Shown in pieces: positions 44,324-53,742 of a DNA stretch of 64,000 bases. Numbering within the stretch: position 1 is the first letter of the stretch; the number at the start of each line of letters is the position of its first letter. The notes under the pieces were generated by a model. It saw only the letters and a list, made by a program, of their open reading frames with translations. It was not told the DNA's origin and made no database searches. The position numbers and the translations under genes are program-made. The stretch comes from Rhizobium sp. P32RR-XVIII (GTDB lineage Bacteria > Pseudomonadota > Alphaproteobacteria > Rhizobiales > Rhizobiaceae): the NCBI RefSeq assembly GCF_012641395.1, contig NZ_JABAIH010000008.1:124001-188000 (forward strand), in the 5' to 3' direction.

Positions 44324-46054
44324 GTGATTAGCGAGTTTGGTCATACGCCGGCACTTCCCGGCTATCTCCGATACCGGGGCGTTGGACGCGACCAGCTGAT
44401 ACAATATGCCGTCCTTGTCGTTACGGCCTTTCTCGTCCTGTCGCCGATCGTGCCGATCCTCTATCAATCCCTGCTGGACAAGCCGCTCTACGACAGCGAC
44501 GCGGCCTTCACGACCGCGAATTTCAGCAGGCTTCTCGGCGATGCAACGTTTCGCGATACATTGATCAATACGTTCGTGGTGGCGGTCAGCGCGACGATCA
44601 TCGCCCAGCTCATCGGCCTCTTTGCCGCTATTTTGGTCTCGCGCACCGATCTGCCGACGCGGTCGCTGCTGGGCAGCGTGATCCTGTGGCCGATGTATAT
44701 TTCCGGACTCGTGCTCGCCTTCGGATTCGTCCTGGTCTACGGCCCGGCCGGCTTTCTCACACAGCTGTCGCAGACAAAACTGGGCTTCGTGCCGTGGAAC
44801 CTCTATTCGATCCAAGGAATATCCCTGGTGACCGGGATCACGCAGGCGCCGTTGACGATGCTCTATTGCCTCAACGCGGCCGACAGCATCGATGCAACAC
44901 TGGAGAATGCGGCCCGCAGCTGCGGTGCCCGACCGCTGCGCACGCTGATCCATATCACCGTGCCGTTGATGTTGCCGGCCTTCCTGTATAGTGCCGTGCT
45001 GAACTTCACCCTTTCCCTGGAAACGTTGTCGGTCCCGCTCATTCTCGGGGAACCGGTCGGGATCAGGCTGATTTCGACTTTTCTGTTCGAAAAGATGCAA
45101 ACTGTCGGCCAGCCAGACTATGCGATCGTCAGCGTTGCCGCGTGCCTCCTGCTGGTGCTGGTGGCACTGCTCGTCCTTCTTCAAGGCGTACTGCTCAGGA
45201 ATTCGAAACGGTTTGTCACCATCTCGGGAAAGGCGAGCAGGCAGCGCATCATCTCCCTGGGATGGGTGAAGTGGGTGGCAGCGGTCATCGTCTGGGCCTA
45301 TCTCGTCAGCGCCATACTGCTGCCGATCGGCTTTCTGGTCATCCGCGCCAGCGTTTCTTATCTCTCCCCGGCCATCCCCCTCTACAAGGCGCTGACGCTC
45401 GGCAATCTCAGAGAGCTGTTTTCCGTACCGGTCTATATCCGCGCGATCGTCAACACGTTCATCATCAGCATCGTCGGCGGAGCAATCGCCACGGCGTTCG
45501 TAACCCTCGCCGCGCTCGTCGCGCACCGCTCCGACTTCCGCTATCAGGCGGCGCTGAATTATCTCGCGATGGTTCCGAGAGCGATTCCCGGTATCATTGC
45601 CAGCCTCGGCTTCTTCTACGCGCTCGTGATCCTTCCCTCAGGCGGCCTGCGCAACACGATATGGGTGCTGGTCATTGCCTATACGATGCGGAACATTCCG
45701 CTCGGCTTCGGCGCGATCTCACCGATGCTTTTGCAGGCAAGTCCCGATCTCGACCGCTGCGCCCGCACGGTGGGGGCGGACTGGTGGACGAGTTGCCGCT
45801 TCGTACTCGCGGGCGTGATCAGGCCGGCAATTCTCTCCTGCTACGCGCTGATGTTCATCACCTTCTTCAAGGAATATGCGACGGCGATCTTTCTCTACGC
45901 CTCCGGCAGCGAGGTCATCGGCACCATGCTTCTGTCCCTTTACGGCAACGGCCGGGTCGGCCCGGTCGCCGCTCTCTGCTGTCTGCAGATCGCCGTGGTC
46001 GCCACGCTCATGCTCGTCCTGAAAGCGAGAATGCGGAGGGACGTCGTTGCCTAG
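44324..46054 (+). CDS. Fe(III)-type ABC transporter permease, two fused permease domains (second)
   Basis: A 576-residue inner-membrane protein with two BPD_transp_1 domains (EAA-like loops ENAARSCGARPLRTL near residue 200 and DRCARTVGADWW near 480). GTG start preceded by GTGAGG. In this second importer the order is permease, ATPase, binding protein, unlike the first. The gene overlaps the ATPase gene by 8 bp. Confidence 0.92.
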   Translation: MISEFGHTPALPGYLRYRGVGRDQLIQYAVLVVTAFLVLSPIVPILYQSLLDKPLYDSDAAFTTANFSRLLGDATFRDTLINTFVVAVSATIIAQLIGLFAAILVSRTDLPTRSLLGSVILWPMYISGLVLAFGFVLVYGPAGFLTQLSQTKLGFVPWNLYSIQGISLVTGITQAPLTMLYCLNAADSIDATLENAARSCGARPLRTLIHITVPLMLPAFLYSAVLNFTLSLETLSVPLILGEPVGIRLISTFLFEKMQTVGQPDYAIVSVAACLLLVLVALLVLLQGVLLRNSKRFVTISGKASRQRIISLGWVKWVAAVIVWAYLVSAILLPIGFLVIRASVSYLSPAIPLYKALTLGNLRELFSVPVYIRAIVNTFIISIVGGAIATAFVTLAALVAHRSDFRYQAALNYLAMVPRAIPGIIASLGFFYALVILPSGGLRNTIWVLVIAYTMRNIPLGFGAISPMLLQASPDLDRCARTVGADWWTSCRFVLAGVIRPAILSCYALMFITFFKEYATAIFLYASGSEVIGTMLLSLYGNGRVGPVAALCCLQIAVVATLMLVLKARMRRDVVA

Positions 46055-47174
46055 CCTCTCCGTCGAAGGACTCTATCGCGGCTTCGGCCCGGCAGTAGCA
46101 ATCGATCACATCGATTTCCGCGTCGAGGACGGGGAGTTTCTGACGCTCCTCGGCCCGTCGGGATGCGGCAAGACGACGACCTTGTCGGCGATCGCCGGCC
46201 ATGACAAGCCGAATGGCGGCCGAATCCGGCTGGGGGAGACCGTCTTTTTCGATCAGGCGCGAGACATCTATCTTCCGCCGGAAGCCCGCAATTGCGGGCT
46301 CGTCTTCCAGTCCTACGCGCTCTGGCCGCATATGAGCGTCTTCGGCAACGTCGCCTTCCCATTGAAACTGCGCAGGATGGGCAAGGCCGCGATTGCCGCG
46401 CGCGTGCGCCAGACGCTCGATCTGGTCGAGATGGGCGAGATGATGGATCGCTTCCCGCATCAGCTTTCCGGAGGTCAGCAGCAACGCGTCGCTTTGGCGC
46501 GCACGCTCGCCTATCAGCCGGCGATGCTGCTGCTCGACGAGCCGCTGTCCAATCTCGATGCCAAGCTTCGCGAAAAAGCCCGCATCTGGCTCTCGCGGCT
46601 GCAGTCGCAGGTCAGGATCACCACGATCTATGTGACGCACGACCAGGCGGAAGCCATGGCTCTCTCCGACCGGATCGCGGTGATGAGCGAAGGCAAGATC
46701 GTCCAGCTCGGCACGCCCATGGAAATATACGAGAACCCGGCACATCCCTTCGTTGCCGATTTCATAGGCTCCAGCAACTTCCTTCCCGGCGCGCTCATGG
46801 CCGCCGACGGCGAGCCGGGCTACGGACAAGTGACGCTAGCCGGCGGGGGAAGCGTTCGCGCAAACCTTCGCAACGGCATCGGTGTCGGCGACAGCGTGCT
46901 CGTGGCGGTGAGGCCGGACCGCATTCAATTGCTGGCAGCGAATGCGGCCCACCGCGATTGCTCCGAGGGCGAGCCCATCAAGGGTCGCTTGACCGGCCGG
47001 AGCTATCTTGGCGGAAAATTTCTCTACGAAATCGCGATCGGCGAAACGCTGGCGAGGGTCGAATCCGCACGCCAGGTCAGCGGTGACGAAGTTGCCATAA
47101 CCATCGATGCCGCCAGCGCGACGATCTTCCGTGCACAAGACATGAAACAGTCGAGAAGGCCAGCTCCGGCCTGA
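46047..47174 (+). CDS. ABC transporter ATP-binding protein, PotA/FbpC type (second)
   Basis: A 375-residue ATPase starting at TTG, with GGAGGGACG upstream inside the permease gene. Walker A GPSGCGKTT near residue 36, FQSYALWPHM, LSGGQQQRVALART, LLDEPLSNLD, and a TOBE-type C terminus (VRPDRI near 290). The overlap with the permease implies translational coupling, which also supports this unusual start. Confidence 0.92.
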   Translation: MPSLSVEGLYRGFGPAVAIDHIDFRVEDGEFLTLLGPSGCGKTTTLSAIAGHDKPNGGRIRLGETVFFDQARDIYLPPEARNCGLVFQSYALWPHMSVFGNVAFPLKLRRMGKAAIAARVRQTLDLVEMGEMMDRFPHQLSGGQQQRVALARTLAYQPAMLLLDEPLSNLDAKLREKARIWLSRLQSQVRITTIYVTHDQAEAMALSDRIAVMSEGKIVQLGTPMEIYENPAHPFVADFIGSSNFLPGALMAADGEPGYGQVTLAGGGSVRANLRNGIGVGDSVLVAVRPDRIQLLAANAAHRDCSEGEPIKGRLTGRSYLGGKFLYEIAIGETLARVESARQVSGDEVAITIDAASATIFRAQDMKQSRRPAPA

Positions 47175-47215
47175 ATGCGAACGGGAGTGGGTGAACAACT
47201 TCTGGGAGGAAGTAA

Positions 47216-48343
47216 ATGAAAAATCTCAAGCAGATCGTTCTTGCCGCCGTGTCCGGCCTATGGTTTTCGACGGCAGCGCATGCCGAATACCCCAACGGAA
47301 TCCCACAATACTATCCGAAGGACTATCAGTCGATCGTCGATGCTTCCAAGAAAGAGGAAAAGATCCTCATCTACTCGAACATCCATGTCGATAGCTGGCC
47401 TGCCTACATCAGCAAGTTCAAGGAACTCTACCCCTGGATTGACGTGCAATATGTCGAGCTCGGCGCAGGCGATCCGATCCAGCGCTACCTCTCCGAAAAG
47501 GGGACCGGCAGCGCGACGGCGGACATGATCATCACGTCCTCGCCCGACGGCTGGGCAAACCTGATCAAACGCGGCGAGATCAAGCCCTACGCCTCGCCGG
47601 AAGCCTCCTACTATCCGGATTGGAGCAAGCCAGTCTCGGGTCTCTACGCGATCACGACCGATCCCAGCGTCATCTTCTGGAACAAGGCGATCCTGCCGGA
47701 AAACATGGTTCCCTCCGGCTACGGCGATCTCAAAGAGAAGGTGCTTGCCAATCCTTCGATCTTCAACGGCAAGATTGCGACCTTTGCCTATCAGCTGACA
47801 AGCACCGGTTATTCGACCGGCTGGGCTTACGCACAGCATGTCGGCGAAAAGAACGCCTTCGACTTTTATGATGCGGTAGGACCGGCGTCCCGCGTGCAGC
47901 AGAGCGTCGGTAACGTCTTCGAGAACGTCGTCTCCGGCGAGTACTCGCTTGCCTATCTCGTCTCGCCGAATGCGCTCTGGCACGCGCTCGGTACCGACCC
48001 GAACATGAAGGACGTTCTGGGCTGGAAATTCGCATCGGAGGGAACGACGGTCATTCCGCGCAGCCTCGCCGTGACCGCGGCAGCAAAGAACGTCAATGCC
48101 GCCAAACTGATGGCCGATTTCTTCCTCTCCCGCACCGGACAAATCACGCTCGGCGAGCAGGAGCTGACGCCGATCCGTTCCGACGTGAAGCCGAGCGACG
48201 TCGGTGGCTTCTACACCTTTTCGAAGCTGATCGACGACGTCGGGGGCGAGCAGAACCTGATCGTCGTACCCTACGACCAAAAGCTGATCGACGACTATGC
48301 CAGCTTCATCGACCGCTGGAAGAAAGCCTATAAAATCCAGTAG
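47216..48343 (+). CDS. Fe(III)/thiamine-type ABC transporter substrate-binding protein (second)
   Basis: A 375-residue periplasmic protein with a short signal peptide (MKNLKQIV, then AAHA-EY near residue 24). The mature domain has the two-lobe layout of the family (ILIYSNIHVDSW near 48, PSVIFWNKAILPE near 150). GGGAGG lies 7 bp before the ATG. Last component of the second importer and directly before the second PrpD gene, so it likely binds that enzyme's substrate. Confidence 0.9.
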   Translation: MKNLKQIVLAAVSGLWFSTAAHAEYPNGIPQYYPKDYQSIVDASKKEEKILIYSNIHVDSWPAYISKFKELYPWIDVQYVELGAGDPIQRYLSEKGTGSATADMIITSSPDGWANLIKRGEIKPYASPEASYYPDWSKPVSGLYAITTDPSVIFWNKAILPENMVPSGYGDLKEKVLANPSIFNGKIATFAYQLTSTGYSTGWAYAQHVGEKNAFDFYDAVGPASRVQQSVGNVFENVVSGEYSLAYLVSPNALWHALGTDPNMKDVLGWKFASEGTTVIPRSLAVTAAAKNVNAAKLMADFFLSRTGQITLGEQELTPIRSDVKPSDVGGFYTFSKLIDDVGGEQNLIVVPYDQKLIDDYASFIDRWKKAYKIQ

Positions 48344-48357
48344 CTTAAGATATATGG

Positions 48358-48377
48358 CGGCGATGGCAACATCGCCG
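48358..48377 (+). terminator. Hairpin with GCAA tetraloop after the second binding-protein gene
   Basis: CGGCGATG-GCAA-CATCGCCG, an 8-bp perfect stem closed by a GNRA loop, 14 bp after the stop. No U tract. Probable 3' stabiliser of the importer message. Confidence 0.55.
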
Positions 48378-48433
48378 GCAGATGTGATCATTGCCATTTC
48401 CGAAGTAGCGAAACGACCGCAGGGGTTCCAGGA

Positions 48434-49840
48434 ATGAACGACATCAGTCTCGCTGACCGAAGCGATGAAAATCAATCCATTTCGCAGCAGCTCGGCGCCT
48501 TCGCTCAGGCTCTCACATGGGCGGATATCCCGGAGGAGGCGCGCGAATACGCCAAGCACCTCATTCTGGACGGTATCGGCATCGCCTTCGCCTCTTCCCG
48601 CTACGATTTCGCACAGGTGACACTGGAGGCGCTCTTACGCTTCGGAGGCGGATCCAGTGTCGCGATCGGTTTCGCAAACAGGCTTTCGATACGCGACGCC
48701 GTACTCTTGAACGGCGTGCTCATCCACGGAATCGACTACGACGACACGCATCTGGTCAGCGTGGTGCATCCGACGTCCAGTTGTCTGCCGACGGCTCTTC
48801 TGGCGGCCGACCTCGATCTGAGCGGTCGCGACCTTCTTCTGGCCTATATCCTCGGCATCGAAGTCGCCGCCCGTATCGGCGCCGTCGCGAAGGGCGAACT
48901 CAACCAGTCCGGCTTTCACCCGACCGGTCTCGTTGCCGCCTTCGGAACAGCGGTTGCTGCCGGGAAGCTGTACGGCCTTGACGCCGATCAGATGACGAAT
49001 GCCCAGGGCATCGTCCTCAGCATGGCGTCCGGCACGCGAGAATACAGCAGCGAAGGTGCCTGGACCAAACGTCTGCATCCGGGCTGGGCGGGGGTTTCGG
49101 GCATCACCTCGGCCTCGCTCGCGAAGTCGGGTTTTGTGGCCCCGACGCGGGCTTATGAGGGAAAGTTCGGGCTGTATGCCACCCATCTCGGCGCGAAAAT
49201 GGCGGCTGTGGACCTGTCCTATGCGACATCGGCTCTCGGCAAGAGGTGGGAAGTCACTCAGGTCGCGGTGAAACCTTATCCTTCCGGCCAGTTCGGCATA
49301 TCCTGCATCGATGCCGCCCTCGTGCTCAGGGCGCGCCACGAGATCGATCCGGCAGAAATCGAGTCGGTCGAGGTGGCGATCCCGCCGCATGCGGTCGCCA
49401 TCATGCTGGAACCGCTTGAGAAACGACGACGCCCGCATTCGAGCTATTCGGCGCAATTCAGCATACCGTTCTTGGTCTCTGCCGCTCTTAGCTATGGCAG
49501 GCTTTCGCCCGCGGAACTCGAGCTCTATGAAAAGCCGGAATTGCTTCAGCTTGCCGACCGTGTGGATTACCGCGTCGATCACGAAACCGACTATCCGCGA
49601 CATTTTCCCTGCAGGATGACCATCGTGCTGAAGAGCGGCCAGCGCCTCGTTCACGACGAGGCGATCAATCGCGGATCGGCGGATCGGCCCGTCCTGCCTG
49701 CCGAGATCGACAAGAAATATTACGACAACATGGCTGCGATCGTCCCGCGAAGCCGGGCCGACGAGATTCGCGATGCGGTAATGCGGCTCGATGGCGGGGG
49801 CAGCGCAAAAGATCTGGCCGAAAAACTGTCGGGCGAATAG
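48434..49840 (+). CDS. MmgE/PrpD-family protein (second)
   Basis: A 468-residue family member. The active-site blocks are HGIDYDDTH near residue 97 and VHPTSSCLPTAL just after, then AKGELNQSGFHPTG. It resembles the third PrpD protein (55807) along its whole length, including these blocks, and the first copy much less. It follows the second importer in the same direction and precedes the second amidohydrolase by 28 bp. Likely a dehydratase, decarboxylase or isomerase of a di- or tricarboxylate; the reaction is not deducible. Confidence 0.9.
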   Translation: MNDISLADRSDENQSISQQLGAFAQALTWADIPEEAREYAKHLILDGIGIAFASSRYDFAQVTLEALLRFGGGSSVAIGFANRLSIRDAVLLNGVLIHGIDYDDTHLVSVVHPTSSCLPTALLAADLDLSGRDLLLAYILGIEVAARIGAVAKGELNQSGFHPTGLVAAFGTAVAAGKLYGLDADQMTNAQGIVLSMASGTREYSSEGAWTKRLHPGWAGVSGITSASLAKSGFVAPTRAYEGKFGLYATHLGAKMAAVDLSYATSALGKRWEVTQVAVKPYPSGQFGISCIDAALVLRARHEIDPAEIESVEVAIPPHAVAIMLEPLEKRRRPHSSYSAQFSIPFLVSAALSYGRLSPAELELYEKPELLQLADRVDYRVDHETDYPRHFPCRMTIVLKSGQRLVHDEAINRGSADRPVLPAEIDKKYYDNMAAIVPRSRADEIRDAVMRLDGGGSAKDLAEKLSGE

Positions 49841-49868
49841 CCCAGTGTTGCGGCGAAGGGTTGGGATC

Positions 49869-50753
49869 ATGACCGTTTCCGGCAAGAAGCTCTTCGAACC
49901 CACAATTCCGGGTCCCGACCCCAACACTCGAACGCCGCGTCTGAGGCTGCCCGCTCAGGCCTGCGACTGCCATGCCCATATTTTCGGGCCGCAGGACAGA
50001 TATGGCTATGATCCGAACCGGAGCTACACGCCTCCCGACGCAAGTCTGGAGGAATATCTCGCCCTGCTCGACACTCTTGGGATAGAGCGCGGCGTTCTTG
50101 TCCAGCCAAGCGTTTACGGCACGGATAATGCAGCGATGCTCGATGGCCTGGAGCGGACACGCGCGCGGCTGCGCGGCGTCGCCGTCATCGAACCGGACAT
50201 CGCCCACAGTGAGCTTGAGCGCATGCATGACCTGGGCATTCGCGGCTGCAGGCTCAATCTTTACTACGAGCACGGAAACGTCGACGACCTTGCCCCTGCC
50301 CTCGCCGAACGGATCGCGGCTTTCGGCTGGCATCTGCAGTTTTATCTACGGCCCCATGATCTGCCGAGGCTGGAAAAGACGCTGCTTCGCCTGCCGACCG
50401 ATATCGTCATCGATCACCTCGGCCAGGCTCCTGTTGCTGAAGGTGTCGAGGCGGATGCGTTCCAGTCGCTGCATCGTCTTGTCCGCAACGGACGTTGCTG
50501 GATCAAGCTCTCCGCACCGATGCGAATGTCCGCGCAGAAGTTTCCCTATCGGGACGTGACACCCTTTATCCACGCACTTGTCGACACCAAGCCGGACCGC
50601 ACTCTTTGGGGATCCGACTGGCCGCATCCGAGGGTTGGTAACGCCATGCCCAACGACGGCGATCTCGTCGACCTTCTGGGTGAATGGATTCCGGATGAGG
50701 CGGTTCGGAACCAGATACTGGTCGACAATCCGGCAAGGCTTTACGGTTTCTGA
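49869..50753 (+). CDS. Amidohydrolase-superfamily protein, LigI-like (second)
   Basis: A 294-residue paralogue of the 43387 protein. Both share TIPGPDPN at the N terminus, CDCHAHIFGPQ (here near residue 34), RGVLVQPS, LWGSDWPH and VDNPARLYGF at the C terminus. Metal ligands appear intact. AAGGG lies 10 bp before ATG 49869. Coupled to the second PrpD gene, as the first amidohydrolase belongs to the first PrpD regulon, which suggests the two enzyme families act on the same kind of molecule. Confidence 0.9.
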   Translation: MTVSGKKLFEPTIPGPDPNTRTPRLRLPAQACDCHAHIFGPQDRYGYDPNRSYTPPDASLEEYLALLDTLGIERGVLVQPSVYGTDNAAMLDGLERTRARLRGVAVIEPDIAHSELERMHDLGIRGCRLNLYYEHGNVDDLAPALAERIAAFGWHLQFYLRPHDLPRLEKTLLRLPTDIVIDHLGQAPVAEGVEADAFQSLHRLVRNGRCWIKLSAPMRMSAQKFPYRDVTPFIHALVDTKPDRTLWGSDWPHPRVGNAMPNDGDLVDLLGEWIPDEAVRNQILVDNPARLYGF

Positions 50754-50781
50754 CCGCCTCGGTCGTTGATCACAAGAGAAG

Positions 50782-50816
50782 ACCGGCGCCCCCGGAAGAG
50801 GTCGGAAGCCGCCGGT
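50782..50816. terminator. Hairpin between convergent amidohydrolase and tctA genes
   Basis: ACCGGCG pairs with CGCCGGT across a 21-base loop that contains further GC pairing. No U tract on either side; a possible shared transcription end. Confidence 0.35.
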
Positions 50817-50836
50817 TACGCCCCCGTCCCGCAGCC

Positions 50837-52342
50837 TTATTCCTCCACGAAAACCTCATCGCGGCGCTTCGAAATGCTCGGAAGGCAGACGATCACGAGA
50901 GTGGCGGCGGCGGCGATCAGAAGCCCGGCGCTGATCGGCCGTTCGACAAAGATCATCGGATCGCCGCGGGAAAGGATCATCGCGCGGCGAAGGTGCTCCT
51001 CGACCATCGGGCCGATGATGAAGCCGAGGACGAGCGGCGCCGGCTCGCAGTCAAGCTTTGCCATCAGATATCCAAGCGCGCCGAAGAAGGCCACCTCATA
51101 GAGCGTGAAGGCGTTACTCTCGACGCTGTAAACGCCGATGCAGCAGAAGGCGATAATCGCCGGAAACATGACGTAGTACGGCACTTTCAGCAATTTCACC
51201 CAGATGCCGAGCAATGGCAGGTTCAGCAGCAGCAGCATGGCGTTGCCGATCCACATCGAGGCGATGATGCCCCAGAAAAGTTCCGGATTATCGGTGGCGA
51301 CATTCGGCCCGGGAACGATGCCCTGGATGATCATGGCGCCGATCATCAATGCCATCACGGGATTGGAAGGTATTCCGAGCGTCAGCATCGGAATGAACGA
51401 GGTCTGCGAGCCGGCATTGTTCGCGCTTTCGGGCGCCGCCACGCCTTCGATCGCTCCCTTGCCGAATTCCGCCGAATTTCTCGACACCTTCTTTTCGATC
51501 GTGTAGGCGGCAAAGGACGACAGCAACGCGCCGCCGCCCGGCAATATGCCGAGAATTGAGCCGATGGCCGTGCCGCGAACGACGGGGCCTAACATGCGCC
51601 GGAAATCGTCGCGTGTCGGCCAGAGGCCGGTGATGGCGGTGGTGACAAACGAGCGCTCTTCGCCTTCGTCTTCGAGGTTGCGCAGAATCTCGGCGAGGCC
51701 GAAGAGACCGACGGCAACCGCGACGAAGTCGATACCGTCCGACATTTCGAGAATGCCCAGCGTAAATCTCGGCGCCCCGCTGTAGATGTCGGTGCCGACG
51801 AGGCCGAGCAGGAGACCGAGTACGATCATCGCGATGGCCTTCAGGATCGAGCCGTGCGCAAGCGCCACCGAGGAAATCAGACCGAGCACCATCAGCGAAA
51901 AATATTCGGCTGGGCCGAATTCCAGGGCGAGTTGCGTCAAGGGGAGCGCGAAGACGGCAATCAGCACCGTCGAAACGCATCCGGCGAAAAACGAGCCCAG
52001 GGCGGCGGAGGCGAGCGCCGGACCCGCCCGCCCGCGCCGCGCCATCTGGTAACCGTCGATCGTGGTGACCGCGGAAGCCGATTCGCCGGGAAGGTTAAGG
52101 AGAATTGCTGTCGTCGATCCCCCGTACTGCGCGCCGTAATAGATGCCGGACAGCATGATCAACGATGAGATCGGCGAAAGCGAAAACGTCAGGGGGAGCA
52201 GCATGGCGATTGTCGCCACCGGGCCGATCCCCGGCAATACGCCGATCGCCGTGCCGATCATCGTGCCGATGAAGCAGTACAGAAGGTTTTCGGGCGTCAG
52301 CGCCACGGCAAAGCCGGTGGCAAGATGTGAAATCAGGTCCAT
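50837..52342 (-). CDS. tctA: Tripartite tricarboxylate transporter, large permease
   Basis: A 501-residue inner-membrane protein with about 12 hydrophobic segments. The TctA hallmark GTMIGTAIGVLPGIGPVATIAML is present near residue 25 (core IGVLPGIGP), and a second repeat GILPGGGALLSSF lies near 270, as expected from the internal duplication of the family. It carries citrate or similar acids into the cell with TctB and a periplasmic TctC. The gene starts one base after tctB ends. Confidence 0.93.
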   Translation of the reverse strand: MDLISHLATGFAVALTPENLLYCFIGTMIGTAIGVLPGIGPVATIAMLLPLTFSLSPISSLIMLSGIYYGAQYGGSTTAILLNLPGESASAVTTIDGYQMARRGRAGPALASAALGSFFAGCVSTVLIAVFALPLTQLALEFGPAEYFSLMVLGLISSVALAHGSILKAIAMIVLGLLLGLVGTDIYSGAPRFTLGILEMSDGIDFVAVAVGLFGLAEILRNLEDEGEERSFVTTAITGLWPTRDDFRRMLGPVVRGTAIGSILGILPGGGALLSSFAAYTIEKKVSRNSAEFGKGAIEGVAAPESANNAGSQTSFIPMLTLGIPSNPVMALMIGAMIIQGIVPGPNVATDNPELFWGIIASMWIGNAMLLLLNLPLLGIWVKLLKVPYYVMFPAIIAFCCIGVYSVESNAFTLYEVAFFGALGYLMAKLDCEPAPLVLGFIIGPMVEEHLRRAMILSRGDPMIFVERPISAGLLIAAAATLVIVCLPSISKRRDEVFVEE

Positions 52343-52343
52343 C

Positions 52344-52805
52344 TCAGTCTCCCCCGCCGAGCCATGGCCCGAATATCGGAATGTTCAGCGTCAGCGCGTA
52401 GCCGAACAGCGCCACGCAAAAGACGGTGAGCAGCACGCTGACCGCGATTGCGCGCAGGATGCTCAGCTTTCTGCTGGCGACGGTCGCGATCAGGCAGCTG
52501 AAGAACACCGATCCAAGCAGGCCGAGATTTTCGATCGTGACGCCGAAAAAGATCGGCGCCGCCAGGATCAGGATCACGCCGCGCCATGACACGCTTCCGA
52601 ATGGCGTCTTCTCGATCGTGATGCCCTGGATCGCGACACCGATGCCGAGCAGTACCAGCAAGCCTGCCAGGATCAGTGGGAAATAGCCCGGCCCCATGCG
52701 GAAGGCGTTGCCGATCGAAAGCGTCTCCAGCGCCATGAGGGCGAAGAACGCGCCGAAGGCGATGAAAATGACGCCGGCCGCGAGTTCCTTTCGATTGATG
52801 GTCAT
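52344..52805 (-). CDS. tctB: Tripartite tricarboxylate transporter, small permease
   Basis: A 153-residue membrane protein with four hydrophobic segments, typical in size for TctB. The N terminus (NRKELAAGVIFIAFGAFF, core AAGVIFIAFG) and the GPGYFPLILAGLLVLLG block (core GPGYFPL near residue 38) are family marks. AAGGAGGAG lies just before ATG 52805; the frame is open further upstream but that would overlap the TctC-like gene. Confidence 0.9.
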   Translation of the reverse strand: MTINRKELAAGVIFIAFGAFFALMALETLSIGNAFRMGPGYFPLILAGLLVLLGIGVAIQGITIEKTPFGSVSWRGVILILAAPIFFGVTIENLGLLGSVFFSCLIATVASRKLSILRAIAVSVLLTVFCVALFGYALTLNIPIFGPWLGGGD

Positions 52806-52815
52806 TGGCTCCTCC

Positions 52816-53742
52816 TTAATTGCCGGCCAGAACGCGGGCCATCGGCGCCCAGCGAACGACCTCATCGCGCATGTAGCGGCCGAACTCGTCGGCGCTTTCG
52901 AGCGGTCCGGTCATGCCCTGTTCGTTGAAGGACTGCCGGATCCGGTCGTCCGCAAGCACATCGCGGACGGCCTGGTTCAGGGCGATGGCCGTCTCTCGCG
53001 GCAACCTCGCCGGCGCCACGAGACCGACCCAGTTTTCGACCTGAAAATCCGGGAAGCCGCATTCGCGCATCGTCGGAACCTGCGGGGCGGCAGGGCACCG
53101 AACCGCGCCGGTTGCCGCCAGGGCGGTCACCTTGCCTGCTGCGCACAGCGGCAGCATCGTCATGGGATTGTTGAAGCTTGCCTCGATCCTGCCTGCGACG
53201 AGATCGTCATAGAGCGTGCGGGTGTGCGCATAGATCACCACCTCGATATCAAGACCTGACTGCTCGCGGAACAGTTCGGCGCCAAGCCGCGGCGCGCCTA
53301 CCGCCGCAGAGACGCCGAACCTTATGCGTCTCCTAGCCGATCTGGCATAATCGACGAAGGCGGTCAGGCTGACCGTCGCCAGAGACTGGCTTACCCCGAG
53401 GACGAGGGGCGCACGTGCCAGACAGGCGATCGGACTGAAATCCGTGATCGGGTCGTAACCGCATTGTCTTATATTCGGCAGCAGGGCATGCGTTCCGAGC
53501 GTCACGATCATCAGATGTCCGCCATCGGCCGGGCGGCCCATAAGGGCGCGCCCGGCGATCGCTCCGTCCTCTCCGGGCAGGCGTTCGATCTCGATCGGCC
53601 GCCCGGTGACGCGCTTGAGTTCCGGCGCCACGATCTGGGCGAGCGTATCGGACGCGCTGCCGGGTGAAAAACCGATCACCAGGCGGATCGGTTCGGCCGA
53701 GGTGGCCGAACCGGACAATGAAGGCGACATCGCATTCCTCAT
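52816..53742 (-). CDS. TctC-like protein without a visible signal peptide
   Basis: A 308-residue member of the Bug/TctC family: IRLVIGFSPGSASDTLAQIV at residues 19-38 (core FSPGSASD), then the family's two-domain body. Unlike its two neighbours it has no hydrophobic export segment; the mature-type sequence begins within 20 residues of the start (NAMSPSLSGSATSAEP). The start overlaps the upstream stop by 4 bp, so no longer frame is available without overlap. Either the protein stays in the cytoplasm, has lost its signal, or is a decaying copy. Confidence 0.85.
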   Translation of the reverse strand: MRNAMSPSLSGSATSAEPIRLVIGFSPGSASDTLAQIVAPELKRVTGRPIEIERLPGEDGAIAGRALMGRPADGGHLMIVTLGTHALLPNIRQCGYDPITDFSPIACLARAPLVLGVSQSLATVSLTAFVDYARSARRRIRFGVSAAVGAPRLGAELFREQSGLDIEVVIYAHTRTLYDDLVAGRIEASFNNPMTMLPLCAAGKVTALAATGAVRCPAAPQVPTMRECGFPDFQVENWVGLVAPARLPRETAIALNQAVRDVLADDRIRQSFNEQGMTGPLESADEFGRYMRDEVVRWAPMARVLAGN

